This document shows positions 17,100 through 27,073 of a DNA stretch of 64,000 nt, one piece after another. Position 1 is the first letter of the stretch; each line of letters begins with the position of its first letter. This DNA comes from Rhizobium giardinii bv. giardinii H152 (GTDB taxonomy: Bacteria; Pseudomonadota; Alphaproteobacteria; Rhizobiales; Rhizobiaceae): positions 311,056 through 375,055 of the forward strand of contig NZ_KB902691.1 in assembly GCF_000379605.1 (NCBI RefSeq), written 5' to 3'. Below the pieces are notes generated by a model that was not told the origin of the DNA, ran no database searches, and saw only the letters and a program-made list of their open reading frames with translations. Both the position numbers and the translations under genes were made by a program.

Positions 17100-20053
17100 G
17101 TTCCTTCCGTCTTTCCAAGGGCGGCCGGATCGACCGCGCCAAGCCGCTCGACTTCACCTTCGACGGCAAGCCGATGCAGGGTTTTGCCGGCGATACGCTG
17201 GCATCGGCGCTTCTTGCAAACGGCCGCCAGCTTGTCGGCCGCAGTTTCAAATACCATCGCCCGCGCGGTATCCTGACTGCGGGCGCGGCGGAGCCCAATG
17301 CCCTTGTGACGATCGGCGAAGGCGGGCGCACCGAGGCCAATACCCGCGCAACGCTGGTCGAGCTCTACAGCGGCCTCAAAGCAAAAAGCCAGAACCGCTG
17401 GCCGTCCGTCGATTTCGACCTCGGCGCCGTCAACAGCCTGCTCTCGCCCTTCCTCGGCGCTGGCTTCTACTACAAGACCTTCATGTGGCCGGCGGCCTTC
17501 TGGGAGAAGGTCTACGAGCCGATCATCCGCAAGGCAGCCGGTCTCGGTCGCGCCACCTACGAGCCCGATCCGGACACCTACGAGAAATGCTGGACGCATT
17601 GCGACCTGCTGGTGATCGGCGCGGGCCCGGCCGGCCTTGCAGCCGCGCTGACCGCCGGCCGTGCCGGGGCGCGCGTCATCCTCGCCGATGAAGGTTTCGA
17701 GCCCGGCGGCTCGCTTCTTGCGGAGACCGCGGCAATCGGCGAGAAAGCCGCGGCCGTCCTCCTTGAGGAGACGCTTGCCGAACTCGCCAGCCTTGCCAAT
17801 GTCCGCATCTTCTCCCGTACTACTGTCTTCGGCTGGTATGACGGCAATGTCTTCGGTGCCGTCGAGAGCGTGCAGAAGAACACGGCGGCCATCGACCCGA
17901 ACCGGCCGGTCGAGCGCCTGTGGCGCCTCGCCGCCAGGCACGCGATCCTCGCGTCTGGCGCGGAAGAACGGCCGCTGGTCTTCGGCGGCAATGATATTCC
18001 CGGCGTGATGATGGCGGGCGCCATGCGCTCCTATCTCAACCGGCAGGCGATCGCGCCCGGCAAGCGCACCGTCGTTTTCACCAACGATGAATCCGGCTAC
18101 AGGACGGCGACCGACCTAGAGGCAGCGGGGCTTGAGGTGGCTGCCATCGTCGACAGCCGTGTCGGCGCGCCCTCGTCATGGGCCGGCCGTGCCCCCGTCT
18201 TCCCCGGCGCCGTGGTTCAGGACGCCAAGGGCGGCAAGGCACTGACTGGCGTGACGATGATCAAGGGCGGGGCGCTCGAAACCATCAAGGCGGACGCCCT
18301 TGCCATGTCCGGTGGCTGGAGCCCGATCATCCATCTCGCTTGCCATCGCGGCGCAAGGCCGGTCTGGTCGGATGCCAAAGCCGCGTTTGTCGCACCGCAA
18401 ACGCAGGACGGGCTGACCATTGCCGGTTCGGCCGCAGGCGTGGGCGCCCTCGAAGCCTGCCTTGCCGACGGCGCTGAAAAAGCCGGAAACGTCCTGCCCA
18501 GCCTCGGCTTTTCCAGTGCAGCCGCTGCCTTCACGCCGGCGGTGGATACCGCGACCGTCGCCAAGCCGCTCTGGTGTGTGCGCGGCGCAAAGGGCAAGGC
18601 GTTTGTCGACTACCAGAACGACGTGCACCTGAAGGACCTGCGGCTTGCCGTCAGCGAAGGCTACGGCCATGTCGAGCTTGCCAAGCGCTACACTACCAAT
18701 GGCATGGCGACCGATCAGGGCAAGCTGTCCAATGTCAACGCCATCGGCATTCTCGCCGAGGCGCGCAAGGTCTCGCCGGCCGATGTCGGCACCACGACCT
18801 TCCGCCCTTTCTACACGCCGCTCTCCTTCGGCGCATTGACCGGCGCCTCGAAGGGCAAGCATTTCCAGCCGGTGCGCAAATCGCCGCTGCACGACTGGGC
18901 CAGGAAGAACGGCGCCGTCTTCGTCGAAACCGGCCTCTGGTACCGTTCCTCCTGGTTTCCGAAGGCGGGCGAGACGACATGGCGCGACAGCGTCGATCGT
19001 GAAGTGCTGAACGTGCGCAAGAACGCCGGTATCTGCGATGTCTCGACGCTCGGCAAGATCGAGATCTTCGGGAAGGATGCCGCGGAGTTCCTCAACCGCA
19101 TCTACTGCAACGCCTTCCTGAAACTGCCGGTCGGCAAGGCACGCTATGGCCTGATGCTACGTGAAGACGGCATGATCTATGACGACGGCACGACGAGCCG
19201 GCTCAGCGAAAACCACTTCTTCATGACGACCACCACGGCCTATGCGGCCGGCGTGATGAACCATCTGGAATTCTGCGCCCAGGCGCTCTGGCCGGATCTC
19301 GACGTGCAGTTCGCTTCCTCGACGGACCAGTGGGCGCAGATTGCCGTCGCCGGGCCGAAGTCGCGGACCATCCTGCAGGCGCTGGTCGATGAGGATATTT
19401 GCGAGGTGGCCTTCCCGTTCCTCGGCGCCAAGGAGGTCTCGCTGTTCGGCGGCAAGCTCACCGGTCGGTTGTTCCGCATCTCCTTCTCCGGCGAACTCGC
19501 CTACGAACTGGCAGTTCCCGCCGGCTACGGCGAAGCCGTCGCGGATGCGATCATGCAAGCAGGCAGCCCGCATGGCATATGCCCCTATGGTGTCGAGGCC
19601 CTCGGCGTGATGCGCATCGAGAAAGGTCATGTCACCCATTCCGAGATCAACGGCACGGTCACCCCGGCCGACCTCGGCTTTGCAAAGATGGTCTCGACGA
19701 CGAAGCCGGATTTCATCGGCAAGGCGATGCTGTCGCGCGACGGAATGGTGGCGCAGGACCGGCTATCGCTCGTCGGCGTCAAACCCCTCGACCCGGCAAC
19801 GACGTTCAGGACCGGCTCGCACATCCTTTCCGAGGCCGCCACGCCGTCGCTGGAAAATGATCAGGGCTATGTGACCTCCAGTTGCTTCTCGCCGAACCTC
19901 GGCTCCACCATCGGTCTGGCGCTGGTCAAGCATGGACCGAAGCGCCACGGCGAGCAGGTGACGGTCTGGAACGACCTGAAGAACGAATACACCAAGGCCG
20001 TGCTCTGCAGCCCGGTCTTCTTCGATCCGGAAAACGAAAAGCTCCATGGTTGA
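17096..20053 (+). CDS. soxA: Sarcosine-oxidase-type alpha subunit (SoxA; MgdC candidate)
   Basis: A 985-residue large subunit. Residues 10-100 form a 2Fe-2S-ferredoxin-like fold without cluster cysteines (FDGKPMQGFAGDTLASALLA). Residues 170-480 form a nucleotide-binding pyridine-dinucleotide domain (LLVIGAGPAGLAAALTAGRA). Residues about 600-985 are the aminomethyltransferase (GcvT-like) domain that passes the methyl-derived carbon to tetrahydrofolate (AGICDVSTLGKIEIFGKDAA, GVEALGVMRIEKGHVTHSEI). This explains the link to PurU through tetrahydrofolate. It overlaps soxD by 4 bp and soxG by 8 bp. In the N-methylglutamate pathway the homologue is MgdC. Confidence 0.93.
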   Translation: MSSFRLSKGGRIDRAKPLDFTFDGKPMQGFAGDTLASALLANGRQLVGRSFKYHRPRGILTAGAAEPNALVTIGEGGRTEANTRATLVELYSGLKAKSQNRWPSVDFDLGAVNSLLSPFLGAGFYYKTFMWPAAFWEKVYEPIIRKAAGLGRATYEPDPDTYEKCWTHCDLLVIGAGPAGLAAALTAGRAGARVILADEGFEPGGSLLAETAAIGEKAAAVLLEETLAELASLANVRIFSRTTVFGWYDGNVFGAVESVQKNTAAIDPNRPVERLWRLAARHAILASGAEERPLVFGGNDIPGVMMAGAMRSYLNRQAIAPGKRTVVFTNDESGYRTATDLEAAGLEVAAIVDSRVGAPSSWAGRAPVFPGAVVQDAKGGKALTGVTMIKGGALETIKADALAMSGGWSPIIHLACHRGARPVWSDAKAAFVAPQTQDGLTIAGSAAGVGALEACLADGAEKAGNVLPSLGFSSAAAAFTPAVDTATVAKPLWCVRGAKGKAFVDYQNDVHLKDLRLAVSEGYGHVELAKRYTTNGMATDQGKLSNVNAIGILAEARKVSPADVGTTTFRPFYTPLSFGALTGASKGKHFQPVRKSPLHDWARKNGAVFVETGLWYRSSWFPKAGETTWRDSVDREVLNVRKNAGICDVSTLGKIEIFGKDAAEFLNRIYCNAFLKLPVGKARYGLMLREDGMIYDDGTTSRLSENHFFMTTTTAYAAGVMNHLEFCAQALWPDLDVQFASSTDQWAQIAVAGPKSRTILQALVDEDICEVAFPFLGAKEVSLFGGKLTGRLFRISFSGELAYELAVPAGYGEAVADAIMQAGSPHGICPYGVEALGVMRIEKGHVTHSEINGTVTPADLGFAKMVSTTKPDFIGKAMLSRDGMVAQDRLSLVGVKPLDPATTFRTGSHILSEAATPSLENDQGYVTSSCFSPNLGSTIGLALVKHGPKRHGEQVTVWNDLKNEYTKAVLCSPVFFDPENEKLHG

Positions 20054-20618
20054 TTTCGCCCTCTTCCACCGCTCTGCCCTTGCGGGCGCAAAGACTGGCT
20101 CGTTCGGTGCCGCTTCAACGGGCTCAAGGATCGCGCTTACGGCCCTGTCCGAGGGTCATGTGCTGCACGTACTCGCAGCGCATGGAAGTGGCGCTCTGCG
20201 GGGCCTGGTCGCACAGATCGGCGACGGCGGTCCTTATGCGGTCCGCGCCTATGGGCCCGGGCAATGGTTCGTCGTCGGCGACGCGGCTCTTTCCGCCGCA
20301 GATCTCTCCGGCAAGGCCGCGCTCCTTGCAAGCAGGGCGTCGATTGCAGATCAAAGCCACGGTCGCGTCCGGATCGGCATCGGCGGTGCATCCGTCGAAG
20401 CCGTCCTCGCCAAGGGCACGGCTGTCGATCTCGATCAGGCGAACTTCGCCATCGGCCACTCGGCCATGACCCTGATCGGCCACATCTCGGCGCTGATCAC
20501 CCGAACCGGCGTGGAGAGCTTCGAACTCATGGTCTTGCGTGGCTTCGCCGAAAGCCTGTGGGACGATCTCGTCCAGATGAGCCTCGAATTTGGCGTGGAG
20601 GCAAAAACGGCGGATTGA
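20046..20618 (+). CDS. soxG: Sarcosine-oxidase-type gamma subunit (SoxG; MgdD candidate)
   Basis: A 190-residue gamma subunit with the weakly conserved GcvT-like fold typical of SoxG (VRAYGPGQWFVVGDAALSAA; VDLDQANFAIGHSAMTLIGH; FELMVLRGFAESLWDDLVQM). Length is normal. Its ATG lies 8 bp inside the end of soxA, so it is translationally coupled as the last gene of the operon. It is a structural subunit. No terminator is obvious in the 150 bp downstream. Confidence 0.9.
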   Translation: MVDFALFHRSALAGAKTGSFGAASTGSRIALTALSEGHVLHVLAAHGSGALRGLVAQIGDGGPYAVRAYGPGQWFVVGDAALSAADLSGKAALLASRASIADQSHGRVRIGIGGASVEAVLAKGTAVDLDQANFAIGHSAMTLIGHISALITRTGVESFELMVLRGFAESLWDDLVQMSLEFGVEAKTAD

Positions 20619-20771
20619 TTGGCTTTTTCGTTGCGCCAATCGCTTTCAAATTTTCCGATTGTCTCGAACCACGGCATCGTTCATGGTCGGAATATCCGCC
20701 GCGTTCGGTGCCACTGATTGCATAGCATCACGTGCGCGGACGGTTCATTTTTTGCACGAGGAAGACACGCC

Positions 20772-20912
20772 ATGGCCAAGGGACAAGCAAAGAGCAACAA
20801 GGAAGTCAGGAAACCGAAGAAGGACAAGGTCGCGGCCAAGGCAGCAACACCCTTCAGTGCGACACTCACGAAGGAAGTTCCCAAACTGTCCGGCGCCAAG
20901 CCGAAGAAATAA
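20772..20912 (+). CDS. Small basic protein, conserved-type hypothetical
   Basis: A 46-residue, very lysine-rich protein beginning MAKGQAKSNKEVRKPKKDK and ending in a Pro-Lys-Lys run. The ATG at 20772 has GAGGAAG about 7 bp upstream; a longer in-frame reading from 20718 has no comparable site. Short MAKGQ-type basic proteins of this kind are found in rhizobia, but I know of no function. The Lys/Ala/Pro composition would suit RNA, DNA or ribosome association. It is convergent with hutC and stands alone between the sox and hut clusters. Confidence 0.65.
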   Translation: MAKGQAKSNKEVRKPKKDKVAAKAATPFSATLTKEVPKLSGAKPKK

Positions 20913-20926
20913 TCGGCGAGTTGCCG

Positions 20927-21697
20927 TCACTTCGGCTGCGACGGCGTGAAATTGGCGACCAGTGCATGTCGCTCGCCCGGATAGATCAGGCGCACATGGG
21001 TGATGTAGGAGCCATTGCTCCAGGTGCGCCGTTCGACCGTCAGGCACGGGGTCCCGACGGCCAAGCCAAGGGCAGCGGCGACCGGTTCATTGGCCGCCAC
21101 TGCCCGGATCGTGTGTTCGGCGGCACTCCAGGGGACCCGGTTCAACAGCCAGGGGCCTGGTGCCATTTCCTCAAAATCCTCTTCCGCCGCATCCGGCACC
21201 GCTGCCAGATTGATCAGGCGCTGCTCAACGCAAAACGGCCTGCTTCCGGCAAAATGCGTGCAGATTATATCGAGGACAGGTGCAGCGACTTCGAGGCCGA
21301 GCCTCGCTCTGTCGTCCGCATTGCTCCGGCGCCGTGCCTTTGCCGACAGCCTATAGTCATAGGCGAGACCCAATGACTGGACTTCGAGCTTGATATCGCG
21401 GATTTCAAGCACCGCCGACTGGGCGCGCGGCTGCGTCACGTAGCTGCCGGACTTGCGCCGCCGCTCGATCAGCCCCGTTTTCGCCAGTTGCGTCAGCGCC
21501 TTGTTCACGGTCATCCGCGAACATTTGTACTGCTCGGCAAGATCGACCTCGAAGGGTATGCGAAAGCCCGGCTGCCATTCGCCGGAAAGGATCCGGTCTT
21601 CGATATCGCCGAGGATGCGCTGATGCAGCGACATCTCGCCCGCCCCTTCGGCAAGCGGGGTCACAGCCTCCAGATCTGCCTCGCCCTGCGATTTCAC
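20927..21697 (-). CDS. hutC: Histidine utilisation repressor HutC (GntR family, UTRA domain)
   Basis: A GntR-family repressor. The winged helix has the HutC pattern LHQRILGDIEDRILSGEWQP, then CSRMTVNKALTQLAKTGLIE and the wing RRRKSGSYVTQP. A C-terminal UTRA ligand domain includes FCVEQRLINL. HutC binds urocanate, the product of HutH, and releases hut promoters. The start is uncertain. I use the GTG at 21695-21697, which has GCGAG 7 bp upstream; the ATG at 21632-21634 would give a 235-residue form, and the frame is open to 21757. It lies 90 bp downstream of hutF on the same strand, likely in one transcript. Its operator is the palindrome at 23200-23215. Confidence 0.9.
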   Translation of the reverse strand: MKSQGEADLEAVTPLAEGAGEMSLHQRILGDIEDRILSGEWQPGFRIPFEVDLAEQYKCSRMTVNKALTQLAKTGLIERRRKSGSYVTQPRAQSAVLEIRDIKLEVQSLGLAYDYRLSAKARRRSNADDRARLGLEVAAPVLDIICTHFAGSRPFCVEQRLINLAAVPDAAEEDFEEMAPGPWLLNRVPWSAAEHTIRAVAANEPVAAALGLAVGTPCLTVERRTWSNGSYITHVRLIYPGERHALVANFTPSQPK

Positions 21698-21787
21698 CGT
21701 ATTACTCGCTTTCGTGTATGCATCCGGTCCTAGCAGAAATTTTCCGGTGCCGCCCATACTGAAACGCGTTGCACCGAACGAATTCCA

Positions 21788-23143
21788 TCAGGCCAAAAGC
21801 TCAGTCATCACCTTGCGGAACCGGGAGGATATCTCGTCGCGTCGATGATGGCGTCCGCCTTCGACCTTCTTGCGGCCCGCGACCCAGACGCAGTCCGGCC
21901 TGGTGCCATTGGCAAAGAGCCAGGAATCGAGAACTGCGTCATCGGCGAGGCGGCCATCCGGCACCGCCAGGCTGACGAAATCCGCCGGATTGCCGACGGC
22001 AATTCCCGTCTTCGATGACCCCGCCTTTGAACCCAAGGCGATGCTGCCGCCGTCAAGCGCACCGTCGAACAAAGCGCGGCCGGTGGATTGGCCAGGGGCG
22101 GCAAGGACGTTGCGCGAGCGGTGCGCCAAACGCTGCGAATATTCGAGCTGCCGAAGTTCGTCGGGAAGCCCGATCAGCACGTTGGAATCCGAACCGACGC
22201 CGAATTTCCCGCCCGCTTCGCCAAAGACGACCGCATTGAACGTGCCGTCGCCAAGATTGGCCTCCGTCACCGGGCAAAGGCCGGCGACCACCTTGCTTTC
22301 AGCCATACGTCGGGTTTCGTCATCCGTCATGTGCGTCGCATGGATGAGGCACCAACGGCCATCGAGGCCGGCATTGTCGAGCAGCCATTCGACCGGCCGC
22401 GCGCTGGACCACGCGATGCAATCCTCCACTTCCTTGACCTGCTCGGCGACGTGAATATGGATCGGCCCATCCTGTGCCATCGCAACGACGGCCGTCAATT
22501 CTTCCGGTGTCACCGCCCGCAGGCTGTGCGGCGCGACGCCGACGCGTCCATCCGGCAAACCTTTGACCGCGGAACGGCAGCCGTCGAGCAATCGCTCGAA
22601 GCTCTCGAGCGAATTGATGAAGCGCCGCTGACCCTCGTTCGGTGCGGCGCCGCCGAAGGTCGAATGCGCGTAGAACACCGGAAGCAGCGTCAGGCCAATG
22701 CCTGTCTGCGAAGCCGCGGCTGCAATCCGCTGCGCCATCTCAGAAATGTCGGCATAGGGGCTGCCGTCGATACCGTGGTGGAGATAGTGGAATTCGCCGA
22801 CGCGGGAAAAGCCGGCCTCCAGCATTTCCATATAGAGCTGGCCGGCAACGGCCTCGACATGGTCCGGCGTCATCGACAGCGCGAAACGGTACATCACATT
22901 GCGCCAGCTCCAGAAACTGTCGGCACCGGGCCCACGTGTTTCCGCAAGCCCCGCCATGCCGCGCTGGAATGCGTGACTGTGCAGGTTCGGCATGCCGGAC
23001 ACGAGGATATCGTGGCGCTCATCTTCTGTCTGAGCAGCCGCCCCGGTTTCGACCGAAACAATCCGCCCGCCCTCGAACGATATCCGCACATCCTTCTGCC
23101 ACCCTGCCGGCAACAAGGCCGAATTCACATGAATGCTATCCAA
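21788..23143 (-). CDS. hutF: Formimidoylglutamate deiminase
   Basis: A 451-residue amidohydrolase that converts N-formimidoyl-L-glutamate to N-formyl-L-glutamate and ammonia. The metal-binding N-terminal motif [13 protein letters not shown] is followed by [19 protein letters not shown] and a late GVGSDSNV aspartate segment, in the order expected for the subtype III amidohydrolase fold. The start is a TTG at 23141-23143, with AGAGGG exactly 7 bp upstream. The in-frame ATG at 23194 lacks a ribosome site and would give an unusually long N-terminus. It is divergent from hutIHGU. Together with HutG it defines the two-step route ending in formate and glutamate. Confidence 0.92.
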   Translation of the reverse strand: MDSIHVNSALLPAGWQKDVRISFEGGRIVSVETGAAAQTEDERHDILVSGMPNLHSHAFQRGMAGLAETRGPGADSFWSWRNVMYRFALSMTPDHVEAVAGQLYMEMLEAGFSRVGEFHYLHHGIDGSPYADISEMAQRIAAAASQTGIGLTLLPVFYAHSTFGGAAPNEGQRRFINSLESFERLLDGCRSAVKGLPDGRVGVAPHSLRAVTPEELTAVVAMAQDGPIHIHVAEQVKEVEDCIAWSSARPVEWLLDNAGLDGRWCLIHATHMTDDETRRMAESKVVAGLCPVTEANLGDGTFNAVVFGEAGGKFGVGSDSNVLIGLPDELRQLEYSQRLAHRSRNVLAAPGQSTGRALFDGALDGGSIALGSKAGSSKTGIAVGNPADFVSLAVPDGRLADDAVLDSWLFANGTRPDCVWVAGRKKVEGGRHHRRDEISSRFRKVMTELLA

Positions 23144-23199
23144 GGCCGAACCCTCTCCCGTTTTCGATAAAATCAAAAAACCACTTGCGCTCATTTTCT

Positions 23200-23215
23200 T
23201 TATGTCTATACATAA
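23200..23215. promoter_or_regulatory. HutC operator between hutF and hutI
   Basis: TTATGT-CTAT-ACATAA is a perfect 6-bp inverted repeat with a 4-bp spacer. It contains the GT..TA.AC core characteristic of HutC-subfamily GntR operators. It sits midway in the hutF-hutI divergent region, about 29 bp upstream of the hutI start, and could repress both transcripts. Confidence 0.8.
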
Positions 23216-23243
23216 TAGCACGAAAAGGAAAGGCTGGAAAACG

Positions 23244-24494
23244 ATGTCTTCCATAAAATCGACACCGGACGGGTCCCGACCAACCGCTTGCGATCGCCTC
23301 TGGCGGAACGCGCGGCTCGCGACCCTGAACCCTGCCATGCCGGGCCTCGGGCTTGTCGAGGATGGCGTCATCGCCGTCGAGGACGGACGCATCCTTTATG
23401 CCGGCAGTGAAGCAGGCCTGCCCTTTCCCCTCGAAAACGCCGGCGAAATCATTGACTGCGGTGGCCGCTGGATCACCCCCGGCCTGATCGATTGCCACAC
23501 CCATCTCGTTCATGCCGGAGACCGCGCCAACGAATTCGAGATGCGCCTTGCCGGCGCAACTTATGAAGAGGTGGCACGGGCCGGAGGCGGCATCGTCTCC
23601 TCGGTCCGTGCGCTGCGCGAAGCCAGCGAAGACGAGCTTGTAAGCCAGACCCTTCCTCGCCTGGATGCCCTGATGGCCGAGGGCGTGACCACTGTCGAAG
23701 TCAAGTCCGGCTACGGCCTCGACCTCGAAAACGAAGCGAAGACCCTGCGCGCGGCGCGCCGGCTTGGCGACGCGCGCGATATTGCCGTCCGTACCACCTT
23801 CCTCGGCGCCCATGCGCTTCCGCCCGAATTCAAGGACGACAAGGCGGGTTATATCGCCAAGGTCGCCGGCGAAATGCTGCCCGCCATCGCCGCAGAGGGC
23901 CTCGCCGATGCCGTCGACGGCTTTTGCGAAGGGATCGCCTTTTCGACCGACGAGATGCGGCGGGTGTTCGATGCGGCCAAGGCGCACGGCCTGCCGGTCA
24001 AGCTGCATGCCGACCAGCTTTCCAACCTGCATGGCGCAGCCCTTGCCGCCGAATACGGTGCGCTGTCGGCCGATCACCTCGAATATACCGACGAGGCCGG
24101 CGCTGCGGCCATGGCAAAGAGCGGCACGGTCGCGGTCATCCTGCCCGGCGCGTTCTATTTCATCCGCGAAACCAGGAAGCCGCCGATCGACGTGTTCCGC
24201 AAGGCCGGTGTTTCGATGGCGATCGCCACCGACAGCAATCCCGGCACCTCGCCGCTAACCTCGTTGCTTCTGACCATGAACATGGCCGCGACCTTGTTCG
24301 GCATGACGGTGACGGAATGCATCGCCGGCGTGACGCGGGAGGCGGCGCGCGCACTCGGGCTCGTCGATGAGGTGGGGACACTGGAACCCGGGAAATGGGC
24401 CGATTTCGCCATCTGGAATATCGAGCGACCGGCCGAACTCGTCTACCGCATGGGCTTCAACCCGCTGCATGCGCGCGTCCGCAACGGACATTGA
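23244..24494 (+). CDS. hutI: Imidazolonepropionase
   Basis: A 416-residue amidohydrolase that opens imidazolone propionate to N-formimidoyl-L-glutamate, the third step of histidine degradation. The metal motif is [20 protein letters not shown], with family segments [40 protein letters not shown], and the Asp of [11 protein letters not shown]. The ATG at 23244 is preceded by purine-rich AAGGAAAGG; the frame is open further upstream through the operator, which argues against longer starts. It is the first gene of the hutIHGU operon, directly downstream of the HutC site. Confidence 0.95.
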   Translation: MSSIKSTPDGSRPTACDRLWRNARLATLNPAMPGLGLVEDGVIAVEDGRILYAGSEAGLPFPLENAGEIIDCGGRWITPGLIDCHTHLVHAGDRANEFEMRLAGATYEEVARAGGGIVSSVRALREASEDELVSQTLPRLDALMAEGVTTVEVKSGYGLDLENEAKTLRAARRLGDARDIAVRTTFLGAHALPPEFKDDKAGYIAKVAGEMLPAIAAEGLADAVDGFCEGIAFSTDEMRRVFDAAKAHGLPVKLHADQLSNLHGAALAAEYGALSADHLEYTDEAGAAAMAKSGTVAVILPGAFYFIRETRKPPIDVFRKAGVSMAIATDSNPGTSPLTSLLLTMNMAATLFGMTVTECIAGVTREAARALGLVDEVGTLEPGKWADFAIWNIERPAELVYRMGFNPLHARVRNGH

Positions 24495-24543
24495 AATTTT
24501 AAGACGCGTGAGCCTGGCTCCGCGCATTGGTGAGGACTGATTT

Positions 24544-26085
24544 ATGACCCTTATTCTTCAGCCGGGCTCCGTCCCGCTTTCGACACTCGAAACCATCTAT
24601 TGGACCGGCAAGCCCGCCCGGCTTGATCCGTCCTTCGACAAGGGCATCGAGAAGGCCGCCGCCCGCATCGCCGAGATCGCCGCAGGCAACGCGCCGGTCT
24701 ATGGCATCAACACCGGCTTCGGCAAACTGGCGAGCATCAGGATCGATGCCGCCGATGTCGCCACCCTGCAGCGCAACCTGATCCTCTCCCACTGCTGCGG
24801 CGTCGGCCAGCCGCTTGGCGAGAACATCGTGCGCCTGATCATGGCGCTGAAACTCGTCTCGCTCGGACGCGGCGCATCGGGCGTCCGGCTCGAACTCGTC
24901 CGCCTGATCGAGGCGATGATGGAAAAGGGCGTCATCCCGGTCATTCCGGAAAAAGGCTCCGTCGGCGCCTCGGGCGACCTTGCGCCGCTCGCCCATATGG
25001 CAGCAGTGATGATGGGCGAAGGCGAAGCGTTCTTCGGCGGCGAACGGCTCGACGGCCGCACAGCTCTGGAGCGCGCCGGCCTGACGCCGGTCGTGCTGGC
25101 CGCCAAGGAAGGTCTGGCGCTGATCAACGGCACGCAGGTCTCGACAGCGCTCGCCCTTGCCGGCCTGTTCCGCGCCCACCGGGCCGCCCAGTCCGCGCTG
25201 ATCACCGGCGCGCTTTCGACCGATGCCGCCATGGGCTCCTCGGCGCCGTTCCATCCCGACATCCACACGCTGCGCGGCCACAAGGGCCAGATCGACGCGG
25301 CGGCTGCCCTGCGCGGCCTGCTCAAGGGCTCGGTGATCCGCGAAAGCCATATCGAGGGTGACGAGCGCGTCCAGGATCCCTACTGCATCCGCTGCCAGCC
25401 GCAGGTCGACGGCGCCTGCCTCGATCTCATGCGCTCGGTTGCCCGCACGCTGGAGATCGAAGCCAATGCCGTCACCGACAATCCGCTGGTGCTGTCCGAC
25501 AATTCCGTCGTCTCGGGCGGCAACTTCCATGCCGAGCCGGTCGCCTTCGCCGCCGACCAGATTGCGCTCGCCGTCTGCGAGATCGGCGCTATCTCGCAGC
25601 GCCGGATCGCGCTTCTGGTCGATCCGGCACTGTCCTACGGCCTGCCGGCGTTTCTCGCCAAGAAACCGGGCCTCAACTCCGGCCTGATGATCGCCGAGGT
25701 CACATCGGCGGCGCTGATGTCGGAAAACAAGCAGATGTCGCACCCGGCCTCGGTCGATTCCACCCCGACCTCGGCCAACCAGGAAGATCATGTCTCCATG
25801 GCCTGCCACGGCGCCCGCCGCTTGCTGCAGATGACCGAAAACTTGTTTTCAATCATCGGCATCGAGGCCCTGACAGCCGCGCAAGGCATCGATTTCCGCG
25901 CCCCGCTCGTCACGAGCCCGGAACTGACCAAGGCCATCGCCGCAATCCGCTCCGTTGTCCCGACGCTGGAGATCGACCGCTACATGGCTGATGACCTCAA
26001 GGCGGCGAGCGACCTCGTCGGCTCCGGCGCGCTGAACGCGGCTGTTTCCGCAGGCATACTCCCGGTTCTGGAGGCTTTAAGATGA
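24544..26085 (+). CDS. hutH: Histidine ammonia-lyase
   Basis: A 513-residue histidase converting L-histidine to trans-urocanate and ammonia. The MIO triad is intact as Ala142-Ser143-Gly144 in [15 protein letters not shown]. Residues known from the Pseudomonas putida enzyme are in place: Tyr53 ([10 protein letters not shown]), His83 (LSHCCGVG), Asn195 (LINGTQ), Tyr280 and Arg283 ([11 protein letters not shown]), and Glu414 (ANQEDH). It follows hutI by 49 bp. It contrasts with the second HAL homologue at 31255-32748, which has lost the triad and Tyr280. Confidence 0.97.
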   Translation: MTLILQPGSVPLSTLETIYWTGKPARLDPSFDKGIEKAAARIAEIAAGNAPVYGINTGFGKLASIRIDAADVATLQRNLILSHCCGVGQPLGENIVRLIMALKLVSLGRGASGVRLELVRLIEAMMEKGVIPVIPEKGSVGASGDLAPLAHMAAVMMGEGEAFFGGERLDGRTALERAGLTPVVLAAKEGLALINGTQVSTALALAGLFRAHRAAQSALITGALSTDAAMGSSAPFHPDIHTLRGHKGQIDAAAALRGLLKGSVIRESHIEGDERVQDPYCIRCQPQVDGACLDLMRSVARTLEIEANAVTDNPLVLSDNSVVSGGNFHAEPVAFAADQIALAVCEIGAISQRRIALLVDPALSYGLPAFLAKKPGLNSGLMIAEVTSAALMSENKQMSHPASVDSTPTSANQEDHVSMACHGARRLLQMTENLFSIIGIEALTAAQGIDFRAPLVTSPELTKAIAAIRSVVPTLEIDRYMADDLKAASDLVGSGALNAAVSAGILPVLEALR

Positions 26086-26093
26086 GATACAAG

Positions 26094-26252
26094 AACCCCT
26101 CCCCAACCCCTCCCCACAAGGGGGAGGGACTTGCAGGCGGCACATACCCGCTTTCCCAACGAGCTTTCCACCCAGTGATGCCAATCGGTTCGTCTTCGGC
26201 GATGCCACGGGTTAACCCCTCCCCCCTGTGGGGAGGGGTTGGGGAGGGGTTT
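26094..26252. repeat. Long inverted repeat (rhizobial palindromic element) between hutH and hutG
   Basis: A left arm starting AACCCCTCCCCAACCCCTCC (26094-26128) matches almost perfectly the reverse complement of 26214-26252. The arms are about 35 bp with an 85-bp spacer, so a long stem-loop is possible in the hut mRNA. The right arm ends in GGGGAGGGG directly before the hutG ATG and so serves as its ribosome binding site. It resembles other GC-rich intergenic palindromes of rhizobia. Confidence 0.8.
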
Positions 26253-26254
26253 TT

Positions 26255-27073
26255 ATGACCGTCTTCGAAGTCAAACAGGGCACGTCGCCCGTCATTCTCG
26301 GCTTCCCGCACACCGGCATCGACGTTCCGCCGGCGATCTGGGAGCGGCTGAACGATAATGGCCGCATCCTCGCCGACACCGACTGGCACATCCATCGCCT
26401 CTATGACGGCCTGCTGCCGCAGGTGACGACGGTGCGCGCCACCTTTCATCGCTACGTCATCGACGCCAATCGCGATCCGGAGGGTGTCAGCCTCTATCCC
26501 GGCCAGAACACGACTGGTCTCGTTCCCGGCACTGATTTCGACGGAGTTTCGATCTGGAGAGACGGCGAAGAGCCGACCGAAGCCGACATCGCCGCGCGGC
26601 TTGCCGACTTTCACGCACCCTATCACGCCGCACTTGCGGCCGAGATCGAACGGGTCAAGGCAATCCATGGCATCGCCGTGCTCTATGATTGCCATTCGAT
26701 CCGCTCGGATATTCCGTTCCTGTTCGAAGGCACGCTTCCCGATTTCAACATCGGTACCGACAGCGGCAAGACCTGCGATCCAGCCATCCAGGATGCAGCC
26801 GTCGATGTCGTCCTCAATGCGCAAGGCTACACCAGCATCCTCAACGGCCGCTTCAAGGGTGGCTGGACGACGCGCCACTATGGCCGGCCGGAAACCGGAG
26901 TCCACGCGATCCAGATGGAACTGGCGCAATCCACGCACCTGACCACGGAAACGCCGCCCTTCGCGTATGACGAAGCCAAGGCGACCAAGCTTCGCATTCA
27001 TCTCAAAGACATTCTCACGCGCATCGAAACGACGGCGCTGACACTGGCACACACCAAAAGGGGAACCAAATGA
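26255..27073 (+). CDS. hutG: N-formylglutamate deformylase
   Basis: A 272-residue N-formylglutamate amidohydrolase releasing formate and L-glutamate, the last step of the HutF-HutG route. Family signatures are [14 protein letters not shown] at the N-terminus, [34 protein letters not shown], and [20 protein letters not shown]. The frame is open to 26228 but that part translates the repeat; I start at the ATG at 26255, which has GGGGAGGGG 5 bp upstream. It overlaps the hutU start by 4 bp (ATGA). Confidence 0.94.
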   Translation: MTVFEVKQGTSPVILGFPHTGIDVPPAIWERLNDNGRILADTDWHIHRLYDGLLPQVTTVRATFHRYVIDANRDPEGVSLYPGQNTTGLVPGTDFDGVSIWRDGEEPTEADIAARLADFHAPYHAALAAEIERVKAIHGIAVLYDCHSIRSDIPFLFEGTLPDFNIGTDSGKTCDPAIQDAAVDVVLNAQGYTSILNGRFKGGWTTRHYGRPETGVHAIQMELAQSTHLTTETPPFAYDEAKATKLRIHLKDILTRIETTALTLAHTKRGTK

